Part shown: positions 20,993-29,298 of the stretch, piece by piece
Numbering within the stretch: position 1 is the stretch's first letter
Layout of the letters: each line of letters opens with the position of its first letter
Source: AP-15 sp963846635
GTDB taxonomy: Bacteria; Pseudomonadota; Alphaproteobacteria; ATCC43930; CGMCC-115725
Assembly (NCBI GenBank): GCA_963846635.1
Contig: CAWJXM010000052.1
Location: forward strand, 62,001-126,000
Length of the DNA: 64,000 bases
Direction of reading: 5' to 3'
Program-made: the position numbers and the translations under genes
Notes under the pieces: model-generated
What the model was told of the DNA's origin: nothing
Database searches by the model: none
The model's input: the letters and a program-made list of their open reading frames with translations, nothing else

Positions 20993-21070
20993 AGGCACGT
21001 AGCTCAGTGGTAGAGCGCTCCTGCACATGGGAGAGGTCACAAGGGTTCAATCCCTTTTTTGCGCCGACCA
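20993..21070 (+). tRNA. tRNA-Val-like (CAC) gene with structural defects, possibly a pseudo-tRNA
   Basis: A clear D-arm (AGCTCAGTGGTAGAGC), an anticodon stem CTCCT/GGGAG, a T-loop TTCAATC and a terminal CCA are present, and the closest fit is tRNA-Val with anticodon CAC. Several features are abnormal. The anticodon loop has six bases instead of seven. The acceptor pairs AGGCACG/TGCGCCG contain two mismatches. A run of six T lies between the T-stem and the acceptor strand. The gene could be a degenerate copy or carry sequence errors. It lies between the Lrp regulator and a small coiled-coil gene. Confidence 0.55.
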
Positions 21071-21108
21071 TCTTGTACGAAGAGCCCGGAAAACCCAAAA
21101 CCCCGGTC

Positions 21109-21312
21109 ATGAGCGACCAACGCGCCGACCTTATGCTTGAGCATCTGCGCGCCATTTGTGGCGACCTTGCGGAAATGAAAACCGATCTGGTCGAGATCAA
21201 ACAGCGCCTCGGTCTGATCGAGGCGCAATACGCCAATGTTTCGGGCCGGGTCGACCGCATGGCCGGCGACATCGCACGGATCAAGCGTCGGCTGGACCTC
21301 GTCGAAGCCTGA
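21109..21312 (+). CDS. Small coiled-coil protein of unknown function
   Basis: A 67-residue protein from ATG 21109 to a TGA at 21310-21312. Nearly the whole length fits heptads (MLEHLRAICGDLAEMKTDLV, then EIKQRLGLIEAQ and DRMAGDIARIKRRLDLVE), so a helical coiled-coil dimer or trimer is expected. Proteins of this size and pattern are common and unnamed in Rhodospirillales. It starts 38 bp after the tRNA-like gene. I recognise no family, and nothing in the context suggests a partner. Confidence 0.6.
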   Translation: MSDQRADLMLEHLRAICGDLAEMKTDLVEIKQRLGLIEAQYANVSGRVDRMAGDIARIKRRLDLVEA

Positions 21313-21388
21313 GCGTTCCCGCTATCGACCGCGCCGTCCGGCCGGCGTAGGTTCTATGCAAGTGGCTTAAGAGGCGCGGAGAAGAGAG

Positions 21389-22268
21389 ATGCAGGGAACG
21401 CGGATCGGCAGTTTTGAGGTCCATCGGGTCGCCGAGTATGAGGGGCCGTTTCTCGCCCCGCACGAGTTCTTCCCCGATTTCGATCCTGAAGTCGTGCGCG
21501 CCAATGCCGACCTCCTCGGGCCGCGGCTGATCGACCCGGCGAGCGGCAAGCTGATGTTCAGCTTTCACACCTTTGTGATCAAGACCGCTCACCATACGAT
21601 CCTGATCAATTCTTGTCTCGGCAACGACAAAGAGCGCCCGTCGCGACCGCAATTTCATCTGATGCGCTCGAACTATCTCCGCGATCTCGCCGCCGTTGGG
21701 GTCAAGCCCGAGGCCGTCGATTTCGTTATGTGTACGCATCTGCACTGGGACCATGTCGGCTGGAACACGCGGCTCGAAAACGGCCGCTGGGTCCCGACCT
21801 TCCCGAACGCCCGTTACGTGATGGCGCGGCGCGAATACAGCCATTGGGAAGGCGCCCATAAACAAGGCGACGACACACCGCACCGCCGCGCCTTTGAGGA
21901 CAGCGTGCTGCCGGTCGTCTGCACCGGTCAATCGCAACTGGTCGACGACGATTTTGCCCTCGAAGACGGGCTATGGTTTGAGCCGGCCCCCGGCCACACG
22001 CCGGGCAATGTCGTGATCCATGCCCGCTCAGGTCGATGAGACCGCGGTTTTTATGGGTGATGTGATCCATCACCCATTGCAGCTGATAAAACCCGAATGG
22101 TCGACCTTTGCTTGCAGCGACCGCGAATTATCCCGCCGGACACGTACCCGGCTCATCGAAGAGCATGCCGAGCGCGGTACCCGGCTGCTGCCGGCGCATT
22201 TCCCGAGCCCAACTGCTGGTCGCATCCTTCGCCACCGCGGCGCCTATCGCTACGCCTTCGAAGAGTAA
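21389..22268 (+). pseudogene. Metallo-beta-lactamase-fold hydrolase with one frameshift
   Basis: Two overlapping frames join into one about 290-residue MBL-fold hydrolase. The first frame (21389-22039) has the metal motif MCTHLHWDHVGW and EPAPGHTPGNVVIHA; its last residues are out of register. The second frame takes over at about 22025-22035 with QVDETAVFMGDVIHHPLQ and the late His in LLPAHFPSPTAG, ending at 22268. A single indel near 22030 restores the reading frame. The layout resembles AHL-lactonase or flavo-hydrolase-like members, but the substrate is unknown. It precedes a ThDP enzyme on the same strand after 270 bp. If the indel is an artefact, the protein is intact. Confidence 0.75.
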
Positions 22269-22539
22269 CTCAGGGTTCGGGGTATTCTGTCGTCGTCTCG
22301 CCAAAGGCGGGCCAATGTAGCCTGCTTAGCGACAGACCCCGAATACCCGCTTCGTGACTTGATAATGACGATAATTTTGGGTGACGAGGCGAAAGCGGCG
22401 GCAGAATGACAAATGCTGGTACCCGCCGACTGGGCAGTGCCACTCCACCGCGGTGATGGTTGTCCCTTCTCTTTGTCCTCGGAAGGATCGGCTTCGGCTC
22501 TGACGGTGCATTCTCAGACAATGAGCGAGGGAGCGAACG

Positions 22540-24174
22540 ATGACCAAGATGACGGGGGGCGCGGCGCTGGTCGAGATGCTGCGCCGCAATGGCGTTGAAA
22601 CGATCTTTGCGCTCCCCGGGGTGCAGAACGATGCGCTGTTCGTCGCTTTTTACGATGCTGGCGAAGCGCTGCGGGTGATCCATACCCGCCACGAGCAAGG
22701 TGCCGCCTACATGGCCTTCGGCTATGCGCGGGCAACCGGCAAAATCGGGACCTACGCCGTCGTGCCGGGACCCGGTTTTCTGAACACGACCGCCGCACTC
22801 TCGACCGCCTATGCGACCAACGCTCCGGTTCTGTGCATCAGCGGTCAAGTGCAGTCCGACATGATCGGGCGCGCCTATGGCCTGTTGCACGAGATCCCTG
22901 ACCAGCTTGGGATCTTGCGCAGCCTGACAAAGTGGGCGGCACGCATTGACCATCCGACCGAGGTCGGCAAGCGTGTCAACGAGGCGTTTCGGCAATTGCG
23001 CGACGGGCGACCGCGCCCGGTCGGGCTGGAAATCCCGCCGGACGTGCTGGCACTCGCGGTTGACACAGCGCTGCCGGCGCCCGACACGCCGCCGTCGGGC
23101 GTGGAACCCGACCTCGATCAGATCAACGAGGCGGCGCAATGGCTCGCGGCGGCGAAAAAGCCGCTGATCTTTGTCGGCGGCGGCGTCGTCGAGGCCGGCG
23201 CCGAAATATTAGCGATAGCCGAAATTCTGGAGGCGCCGGTCGTCAGCCAAATCGGCGGCAAAGGCATTGTCAGCGACCGCCATTATCTCGCGCAATCCGC
23301 GCTCGCCGGTCATGCGTTGTGGCGCGATACTGATGTCGTGCTCGCGATCGGCACCCGCCTGCACCAGCCGCAATTGCGCTGGGGCGTCGACCGCGACCTC
23401 AAACTGATCCGCATCGATATCGACCCGACCGAAATCACCCGCTTCTTCAAACCGGCGCTCGGTATCGTGGCCAACTCCAAGCTGGCGGCCGCAGCACTCC
23501 ATCGCGCCCTCGACCGGCACGCGCCCAAGCGCGCCTCGCGCCGCGACGAACTCGAAACTCTAAAGCTCACCACCCTCGCCAAGCTCGACGAAACACTCGG
23601 CCCACAATGCGAATATCTGCGGGCGATCCGCAGCGAACTGCCGGAGGATGGCATCTATGTCGAGGACCTGACCCAGGTCGGCTATGTCGGTCGGATGGCG
23701 TTTCCGGTCTATCAGCCGCGCACCTACATCCACAGCGGCTATCAGGGCACGTTGGGCTTTGGCTTTGCGACAGCGCTCGGCGCCAAGGTAGGTCGCCCCG
23801 ACCGGCCGGTCGTGTCGGTCTCGGGCGATGGCGGGTTCATGTACAACGTCCAGGAATTGTCGACCGCGGTCCGCCATGGCATCGACATCGTTGCGATCGT
23901 CTTTGCCGACGGCGCCTTTGGCAATGTCCGCCGGATGCAGAAGGAGGATTACGGCAATCGGCTGATCGGCGTTGATCTGCTGAACCCGCAATTCCCAAAA
24001 ACGGCGGAAAGCTTTGGGGTTGCCGGGGTGCGCACAACAACCCCGGAAGGCTTGCGCCAGGAGCTCGCTGCCGCCCTCAAGCGGCGCGGTACGACCTTGA
24101 TCGAGGTCGCGGTCGGCGAGATGCCCGATCCTTGGAAAGTGCTGGTGCCGCCGCGCGTCCGCGGCAGCCGCTGA
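22540..24174 (+). CDS. Thiamine-diphosphate-dependent enzyme (acetolactate synthase/benzoylformate decarboxylase-like)
   Basis: A 544-residue enzyme with the three-domain ThDP fold. The pyrimidine-binding domain carries the catalytic Glu in IHTRHEQGAAYMAFGYAR, the middle domain follows, and the C-terminal PP domain shows the cofactor motif SGDGGFMYNVQELSTAVRHG, with GDG and the later Asn. Family members condense or decarboxylate 2-oxo acids in the cytoplasm; length and the missing small subunit fit a catabolic decarboxylase or an IlvB-like protein better than biosynthetic acetolactate synthase. The exact substrate is not visible. It ends head-on towards the ferritin-like gene, with a hairpin between them. 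Confidence 0.88.
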   Translation: MTKMTGGAALVEMLRRNGVETIFALPGVQNDALFVAFYDAGEALRVIHTRHEQGAAYMAFGYARATGKIGTYAVVPGPGFLNTTAALSTAYATNAPVLCISGQVQSDMIGRAYGLLHEIPDQLGILRSLTKWAARIDHPTEVGKRVNEAFRQLRDGRPRPVGLEIPPDVLALAVDTALPAPDTPPSGVEPDLDQINEAAQWLAAAKKPLIFVGGGVVEAGAEILAIAEILEAPVVSQIGGKGIVSDRHYLAQSALAGHALWRDTDVVLAIGTRLHQPQLRWGVDRDLKLIRIDIDPTEITRFFKPALGIVANSKLAAAALHRALDRHAPKRASRRDELETLKLTTLAKLDETLGPQCEYLRAIRSELPEDGIYVEDLTQVGYVGRMAFPVYQPRTYIHSGYQGTLGFGFATALGAKVGRPDRPVVSVSGDGGFMYNVQELSTAVRHGIDIVAIVFADGAFGNVRRMQKEDYGNRLIGVDLLNPQFPKTAESFGVAGVRTTTPEGLRQELAAALKRRGTTLIEVAVGEMPDPWKVLVPPRVRGSR

Positions 24175-24198
24175 CACGCCGCGGATGGCAAGGACCGG

Positions 24199-24228
24199 GC
24201 CTCTCGCCTCTCAAACCGAACGAGAGGC
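24199..24228. terminator. Hairpin between convergent genes (possible bidirectional terminator)
   Basis: GCCTCTCG at 24199-24206 pairs exactly with 24221-24228, with a 14-base loop. It lies between the ends of the ThDP enzyme gene and the ferritin-like gene. No clear T-run follows on either strand, so the terminator role rests mainly on position. Confidence 0.35.
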
Positions 24229-24249
24229 TCGGTTCTCGAGAGACGGCCT

Positions 24250-24699
24250 TTAAAGGGTTTTGAGCTGCTCGAGGATCCACTCGCAGTGCCGTCGCTCGTC
24301 CTGGAGGCCGCGCTGCAAGATCTCGTGCGTCTCGGTGCTCAGGCCGTGAAATGCCACCGCGCGTTCATAGGCGGTATTGGTATCGGCTTCATTGGTGCGC
24401 ATCGCCTGCAAAATGGCTTTGTCGCCCATCAGGCCACCCAAGACGACTTTGCCTTGGGTCAGATAGCTCTTCATGTCGCCTTCCTTCGGTGGCGTGCGGC
24501 CCATCTTGCGAAGCAACTCGCCGAGTTCATCGATGTGGCGCAGATGGTCGCCCCGGAACTCGCGCAACCGATCGCGGAACCGTGCTTCCTGCAGCCGATT
24601 GATCGCCGCCTCATAGGCATCGGCCGCGTCGTAATCGAGCTGAACCAGATCCTCCAAAAGACTCTCGAGGGTCGTTTCGGTGCCGACGGTCGTGACCAT
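24250..24699 (-). CDS. Ferritin-like di-iron helical-bundle protein
   Basis: A 149-residue four-helix protein. Candidate di-iron ligands are spaced as in ferritin-like proteins: YDAADAYEAAINRLQ, then EFRGDHLRHIDELGELL, a third helix with NEADTNTAYERAVAF and a last helix with LQDERRHCEWILEQL. Iron storage, stress protection or a structural role are all possible; no oxidase partner is adjacent. It is divergent from the MBL hydrolase gene at 24957 and ends convergently with the ThDP enzyme gene. Confidence 0.75.
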   Translation of the reverse strand: MVTTVGTETTLESLLEDLVQLDYDAADAYEAAINRLQEARFRDRLREFRGDHLRHIDELGELLRKMGRTPPKEGDMKSYLTQGKVVLGGLMGDKAILQAMRTNEADTNTAYERAVAFHGLSTETHEILQRGLQDERRHCEWILEQLKTL

Positions 24700-24956
24700 G
24701 GCTTCTCCTTTGTCGAATATCGCGTCCAGACGCGTCCAATGACATCTCCGAAGTCAACAACGCGGTCCGGCTTTCGCTCCGCAACGGAAAGATTTGACAA
24801 CTGCGGAAACGGCGTCGTTTAATGACTGTGGTCTTGCTGTCGTAACCGGCAAAGCCTTCCGAAAAACTTGCTCGCCGTTTGTGCCACAAGACGCGCTGCG
24901 ACCGAACTGTCGCCTTCGCCGCGGTGTTTTCCGTGTGCGATACAAGGTGAATGGTA

Positions 24957-25967
24957 ATGCGCATCCACCATTTGAGCTGCGGCACGATGTGCCCCTTTGG
25001 CGGCCGCCTGTGGGACGGGTTCAGCCCGGTCCTCGGGCCCGCAACGCTCGTCTGTCATTGTTTGCTGATCGAAACCGAAGCGGGGCTCGTTCTCGTCGAT
25101 ACCGGGTTTGGCCTCGCCGATGTCAACAACCCGCGACGCTTGAGCGCTTTTTTCCGGTTCGCCAATCGCATCCGGCTGCGCGAGGAGGATACGGCGCGGC
25201 GTCAGATCGAAGCCCGCGGCTTTGCCGCCAAGGATGTGCGCCACATCATTATGACCCATCTCGATTTCGACCATGCCGGCGGGATTGAGGATTTTCCCGG
25301 GGCCACCGTGCATGTGCTCGACGCCGAACTCGCCGCTGCCAGGAAGCGTGATGGCGCACTCAATCGCCGGCGGTACCAGCCGATGCAGTGGGATGGTCCG
25401 GTTGCCTGGCAGCCCTATGCTCTCGACGGAGAGCGCTGGTTTGGCTTTCGCTGCGTGCGCGATCTGGTCGGTCTGCCGCCCGACATCTTGATTGTACCAT
25501 TGGCTGGGCACACGCCCGGCCATTGCGGTATCGCCGTGCGCACCTCCGAGGGTTGGCTGTTGCATGCCGGCGATGCTTATTTCTTTCGCGGTGAGATGGA
25601 TCTCGACGAATATCACTGCACGCCGATGCTGCGTTTCTATCAACGCATGATGGCAGCCGACAACGCGATGCGGCTCAACAATCAAGCGCGGCTGATGCAA
25701 CTCAAACAGACGCATGGCCGCGCCGTACGCCTGTTCTGTGCGCACGACGCCAAGGAGCTGGAAATGTTCCCGCCGCTGCCCGCGCAAACAGCCCCGGCCC
25801 CGATCCCACGCACAGAAGGATCGGCGCGACCGTCGCCGGTTCAGCCGGTCAGGGTGCGGCCTAGGCCGCCACGGGTGCGGGAGAGAAAAGGCAGCGCGGG
25901 CGACACGATCAGCGGCACTCGATCGGCAAACAAAGTAATATCGGGCCCCGTTTCGGAGGACCGATGA
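24957..25967 (+). CDS. Metallo-beta-lactamase-fold hydrolase, AHL-lactonase-like
   Basis: This about 336-residue protein matches the N-acyl-homoserine-lactone lactonase branch of the MBL fold: an early LIETEAGLVLVDTGFG strand, the metal motif IIMTHLDFDHAGG, then PLAGHTPGHCGIAV and LLHAGDAYF, with a late HD in FCAHDAKELEMFP. It could quench quorum signals or hydrolyse another ester or lactone. I prefer the ATG at 24957, behind AAGGTGA; ATG 24951 is in frame. The last 60 residues (from about 275) are Pro/Arg/Ser-rich and outside the fold. The stop overlaps the next start (ATGA at 25964), so it is translationally coupled to the ureohydrolase gene. Confidence 0.8.
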   Translation: MRIHHLSCGTMCPFGGRLWDGFSPVLGPATLVCHCLLIETEAGLVLVDTGFGLADVNNPRRLSAFFRFANRIRLREEDTARRQIEARGFAAKDVRHIIMTHLDFDHAGGIEDFPGATVHVLDAELAAARKRDGALNRRRYQPMQWDGPVAWQPYALDGERWFGFRCVRDLVGLPPDILIVPLAGHTPGHCGIAVRTSEGWLLHAGDAYFFRGEMDLDEYHCTPMLRFYQRMMAADNAMRLNNQARLMQLKQTHGRAVRLFCAHDAKELEMFPPLPAQTAPAPIPRTEGSARPSPVQPVRVRPRPPRVRERKGSAGDTISGTRSANKVISGPVSEDR

Positions 25968-27022
25968 TCGATAAGGCCCGGCTCGAAGCACTCCGCACCA
26001 AATACAAGGACGCCAAGGAGACCGAGGTGGCGCCCGAGCGGTTCCGAGCGCCGTTAAACGCGGTCATGGGCAGCGCTTACCGCCGGCCGATGCCGTTTGC
26101 CGGCGTACCGACCCTGCTCGACGAGCCGTATCGGCCCGATGCCGCCAACTCGGCGGACTTTGCCGGTCTCGATGTCGCCCTCGTCGGCGTGCCGATGGAT
26201 CTGGGGGTCACCAACCGGCCCGGCGCGCGCTTTGGCCCGCGTGCGGTGCGCGATGTCGAGCGTATCGGCCCCTATAATTACACGTTCGAAATCACTCCGC
26301 GCGCATTATGCAACATCGCCGATATCGGCGATGTGCCAATGCGCTCGCGCTACAGCCTCGACCAATCAATCGAGGATATCGCGCTCTTTTACGAGCGCAT
26401 CCGCAAGGCCGGGGTGCAGCCGGTGTCGGTTGGCGGCGACCATTCGATAACCTTCCCGATCCTGAAGGCGCTCGGCGCCGAACGCCCCCTCGGCCTCGTC
26501 CATATCGATGCGCATTGCGACACGATGGGTGCCGTTGACGGCTCGAAATTCCATCATGGCGGACCGTTCCGCCAGGCGGTGCTCGCAGGTGCGCTCGATC
26601 CCGAGCGCACGATCCAGATCGGCATCCGCGGCCCAGCCGAAATCTATTGGGGTTTCTCGTATGATTCCGGGATGACGGTCTTGCACATCGGGGATGTCGA
26701 TCGCCTCGGCGTGGCCGGTGTCGTCGCAAAGGCACGGGATATCGTCGGCGACGGACCGACCTACATCTCATTTGATGTCGATGGCCTCGACCCGGCCTAC
26801 GCACCGGGAACCGGTACCCCCGAGACGGGCGGCCTCACCCCGCGTGAGGCGCAGGCGATCCTGCACGGCCTCGCAGGTCTCGATATCGTTGGTGGCGACG
26901 TGGTGGAAGTCGCTCCGCAATATGATCCGACCAGCAACACCGCGATGGTCGGTGCGCAAATGCTGTTCGAGATCTTCTCACTCGTCACCCTCGGTCCTCA
27001 TTTCCGCCGTCGCACCGGCTGA
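25964..27022 (+). CDS. Ureohydrolase, agmatinase/guanidino-acid hydrolase type
   Basis: A 352-residue arginase-superfamily enzyme that would hydrolyse a guanidino compound (agmatine, guanidinobutyrate or a relative) to an amine and urea with two Mn ions. All metal-binding motifs are seen: VSVGGDHSITFPI, LVHIDAHCDT and ISFDVDGLDPAYAPGTGTPE. The pattern GVPMDLGVTNRPGARFGPRAVR fits agmatinases more than arginases, so speB-like activity is likely but the substrate is uncertain. Its ATG overlaps the stop of the MBL hydrolase. A spacer of 190 bp precedes the PRC-barrel gene. Confidence 0.9.
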   Translation: MIDKARLEALRTKYKDAKETEVAPERFRAPLNAVMGSAYRRPMPFAGVPTLLDEPYRPDAANSADFAGLDVALVGVPMDLGVTNRPGARFGPRAVRDVERIGPYNYTFEITPRALCNIADIGDVPMRSRYSLDQSIEDIALFYERIRKAGVQPVSVGGDHSITFPILKALGAERPLGLVHIDAHCDTMGAVDGSKFHHGGPFRQAVLAGALDPERTIQIGIRGPAEIYWGFSYDSGMTVLHIGDVDRLGVAGVVAKARDIVGDGPTYISFDVDGLDPAYAPGTGTPETGGLTPREAQAILHGLAGLDIVGGDVVEVAPQYDPTSNTAMVGAQMLFEIFSLVTLGPHFRRRTG

Positions 27023-27212
27023 CCTGACCCTACACGCGCCTATGCTGCGCCTGGAGGAAGCGCGTTCGCCCACCAGACCCTAGCGAAGCCGAGCCTTGCA
27101 AGCATGTCGGTGGGCGGTCTTCAGAGACCGTCGCGGCGCGGAGGACGCCGTTCGGAACCGACCTCCGGAGGCCACTGTTGGAAGATAAAGACAACCGAAT
27201 GGAGGATCGGGC

Positions 27213-27761
27213 GTGAATACAGTCGACAGAACGGACCCTTCGGTGCGTGAAACGGTGACGAGCGACCAGATCCGGCAAGGCCCCACGACCGCGGAGGTCA
27301 TCGATACCGATCGAACTCAGCCGGTACATCAGACAATCAGAACCGAGCCGATCCACGATACGATCAGAACTTCGCCAGTGACGCCCGGATCGGAACATGC
27401 GGACCCGCGAGTGCGCGAAACCGCTCGCCTGATCGCCAGCGACAAGGTCGAAGGGACAGCCGTGCGCAACAACGCCGGCGACAAGGTCGGGACGATCGAG
27501 CGGGTAATGATTGATAAGCGGTCCGGCAAGGTCGCCTATGCGGTCATGACTTTTGGCGGCTTCCTTGGCATGGGGCAGGACTATATCACCTTACCGTGGC
27601 ATGTGCTGCGCTATAGCGAGGACCTCGACGCTTACGAGTTGAACGTCACCGCGGATCAACTGCGTGGGGCGCCGCGCTTTGGCGGCACCTGGGACAATGA
27701 CATCAGCCGCGATTGGGAGCGTGACATTCACAGCTATTACGGGGTTGACCCGTATTGGTAA
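27213..27761 (+). CDS. PRC-barrel domain protein
   Basis: A 182-residue protein. Residues 1-60 are polar and probably disordered (repeats of DTIRT, HQTIRTEP and similar). Residues about 70-150 form a PRC barrel: DKVEGTAVRNNAGDKVGTIE, then MIDKRSGKVAYAVMTFGGFLG and YITLPWHVLRYSEDLDAYEL, the photosynthetic-reaction-centre H / RimM-like fold. Such proteins are frequent in stress-linked alphaproteobacterial genes, but the role is unknown. The GTG start at 27213 follows GGAGGA. A perfect hairpin terminator lies 26 bp after the stop, so the gene is transcribed as a short unit. Confidence 0.85.
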   Translation: MNTVDRTDPSVRETVTSDQIRQGPTTAEVIDTDRTQPVHQTIRTEPIHDTIRTSPVTPGSEHADPRVRETARLIASDKVEGTAVRNNAGDKVGTIERVMIDKRSGKVAYAVMTFGGFLGMGQDYITLPWHVLRYSEDLDAYELNVTADQLRGAPRFGGTWDNDISRDWERDIHSYYGVDPYW

Positions 27762-27786
27762 GCACCACGTAAGCTAGGACACTGCG

Positions 27787-27814
27787 AACGGGGCGGCTTG
27801 GCCGCCCCGTTTCG
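27787..27814 (+). terminator. Intrinsic terminator after the PRC-barrel gene
   Basis: An 11-bp perfect stem (AACGGGGCGGC, loop TTG, then the complementary arm ending GTT) is followed by a T-rich TTCGTTT. Position, stem and tail all fit a Rho-independent terminator. Confidence 0.85.
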
Positions 27815-27900
27815 TTTCGGCAGGTGTGCGCACTCGGCATTGAGTGAAACACAGCTCGGATGGCAAAGTCGGCGCCGCAACGGCGATAAGGGGACGCTGC

Positions 27901-29247
27901 ATGACCAATCAAGCCGAGCTGTCACAAGGCCAACGCCTTCTCGCCTTATGGAAACATCTCGGGCTTGAACGGGCGCATATGGCGACGCCAATACCCGGCG
28001 ACTTGGCAGAACTCGCGTCACAGCATACTGACCACGTTGCCGGGATCGTGCTGTGTGTCCCGAGCCGGCTCGACCCGGCGCCATTTGCGGCGATAGGCCA
28101 TCGAGTGCTGATGATCGGTGCCGAGCGCGGCCCCTCGCAAGAGGCAACTGCGCGCGCCGCCGCCACGCTGCCGCAGGCGCGCCTTGTCACGCTCGCAGGC
28201 TATCACGCTGCTGGCAGCTGGGCCGATGCCGTCGCCGATCGCAGCGCCGAGATTGCGCCGGCGATGATCGACTTTCTCGGCCGATTGGCGGCGATCGGGT
28301 ATCCCGCCGACGCTCCGCGCACGGTTGCGGGCGAGGGCGCCCATGCCGGCATCACCTATCGCATTCGCGGCGCCGGGCCGGCGCTGGTCCTGCTGCCATT
28401 TTTTCTGGCGCCATCGCAATGGGAGCCGGCGATCCCGGCCTTGGCCCAGCATTTTTCGGTCGTGACATTGGGTGGGCCCCATCTGGGCGGCGTCGCCTCG
28501 CTCGAAGACCGAGCCAACAATCGCAGTTATCGGGCCATGTTCCAGGCGCTGATCGATCAAATTGCGCCACGTCCCGATGAGGCGATCCTTGAGGTCGGTT
28601 GTGGCGCCGGCTCCTTGGTGCGGTTGTTGGCAAGGCGGCTTGGAGGCACCAATCCAATCACTGCAGCCGATGTCAATCCGTTCCTGTTGCGCGAGGCGGC
28701 TACGCTCGCCGCGAACGAGGGTCTCGCCGAGGCAATCCGGTTTACCGATGGCAACGCCGAAGGGCTGCCTTTTCCAGATAACGCATTCGATTGCGTCTAT
28801 TCCGTCACCGTGCTCGAAGAGTGCGATGCCGATCGCGCGATTGGCGAGATTCATCGGGTGCTGCGGCCTGGGGGGCGGGCCGGCATCGTGGTGCGCGCGC
28901 TCGACATGAAGCAGTGGTGGAATCTCGGCCTTTCCGAGCCGATCCTACGCAAAGTCGATACCCCGCCCTATTCGGTCGCTCCGGCCGGCGTCGCCGACCG
29001 CAGCCTCTACACGCGTATGCGCAAGGCGGGGTTTGGCGATCTCGTCTGCTTTCCGACCTTTGTCACCCTCGATCGCCCGGGCGGACCGATCTGGCGCAAC
29101 CGCGAAGACCACGTGTTATCGCTGTTATCGCCTGAGGAACGCGCCGAATGGCAGGCCGAACGCGACCGAGCGGCGGCCGAGGGCCTGTTGTTCATGGCGC
29201 ATCCACTGCACTGTGCGGTCGGCATTAAGCAGGCAGTTGCCATATAA
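27901..29247 (+). CDS. SAM-dependent methyltransferase with a partial alpha/beta-hydrolase-like N-terminal region
   Basis: A 448-residue protein in two parts. Residues about 140-200 hold GITYRIRGAGPALVLLPFFL and SVVTLGGPHLGG, like the first strands of an alpha/beta hydrolase, but no nucleophile Ser elbow is seen. Residues about 225-330 form a class I methyltransferase: AILEVGCGAGSLVRLLARR (motif I), ITAADVNPFLL (motif II), GNAEGLPFPDNAFDCVYSVT (motif IV) and EIHRVLRPGGRAGI. The N-terminal 130 residues are not recognised. ATG 27901 is preceded by AAGGGGA. The methyl acceptor is unknown; the UbiE/Ubi-like pattern suggests a small molecule. It ends convergently with the MetE-like gene. Confidence 0.75.
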   Translation: MTNQAELSQGQRLLALWKHLGLERAHMATPIPGDLAELASQHTDHVAGIVLCVPSRLDPAPFAAIGHRVLMIGAERGPSQEATARAAATLPQARLVTLAGYHAAGSWADAVADRSAEIAPAMIDFLGRLAAIGYPADAPRTVAGEGAHAGITYRIRGAGPALVLLPFFLAPSQWEPAIPALAQHFSVVTLGGPHLGGVASLEDRANNRSYRAMFQALIDQIAPRPDEAILEVGCGAGSLVRLLARRLGGTNPITAADVNPFLLREAATLAANEGLAEAIRFTDGNAEGLPFPDNAFDCVYSVTVLEECDADRAIGEIHRVLRPGGRAGIVVRALDMKQWWNLGLSEPILRKVDTPPYSVAPAGVADRSLYTRMRKAGFGDLVCFPTFVTLDRPGGPIWRNREDHVLSLLSPEERAEWQAERDRAAAEGLLFMAHPLHCAVGIKQAVAI

Positions 29248-29298
29248 CGCATCGCTCGGCGCGATTGCCGCCTGGCCCATCGAGGCGCGAGCGCCGCC

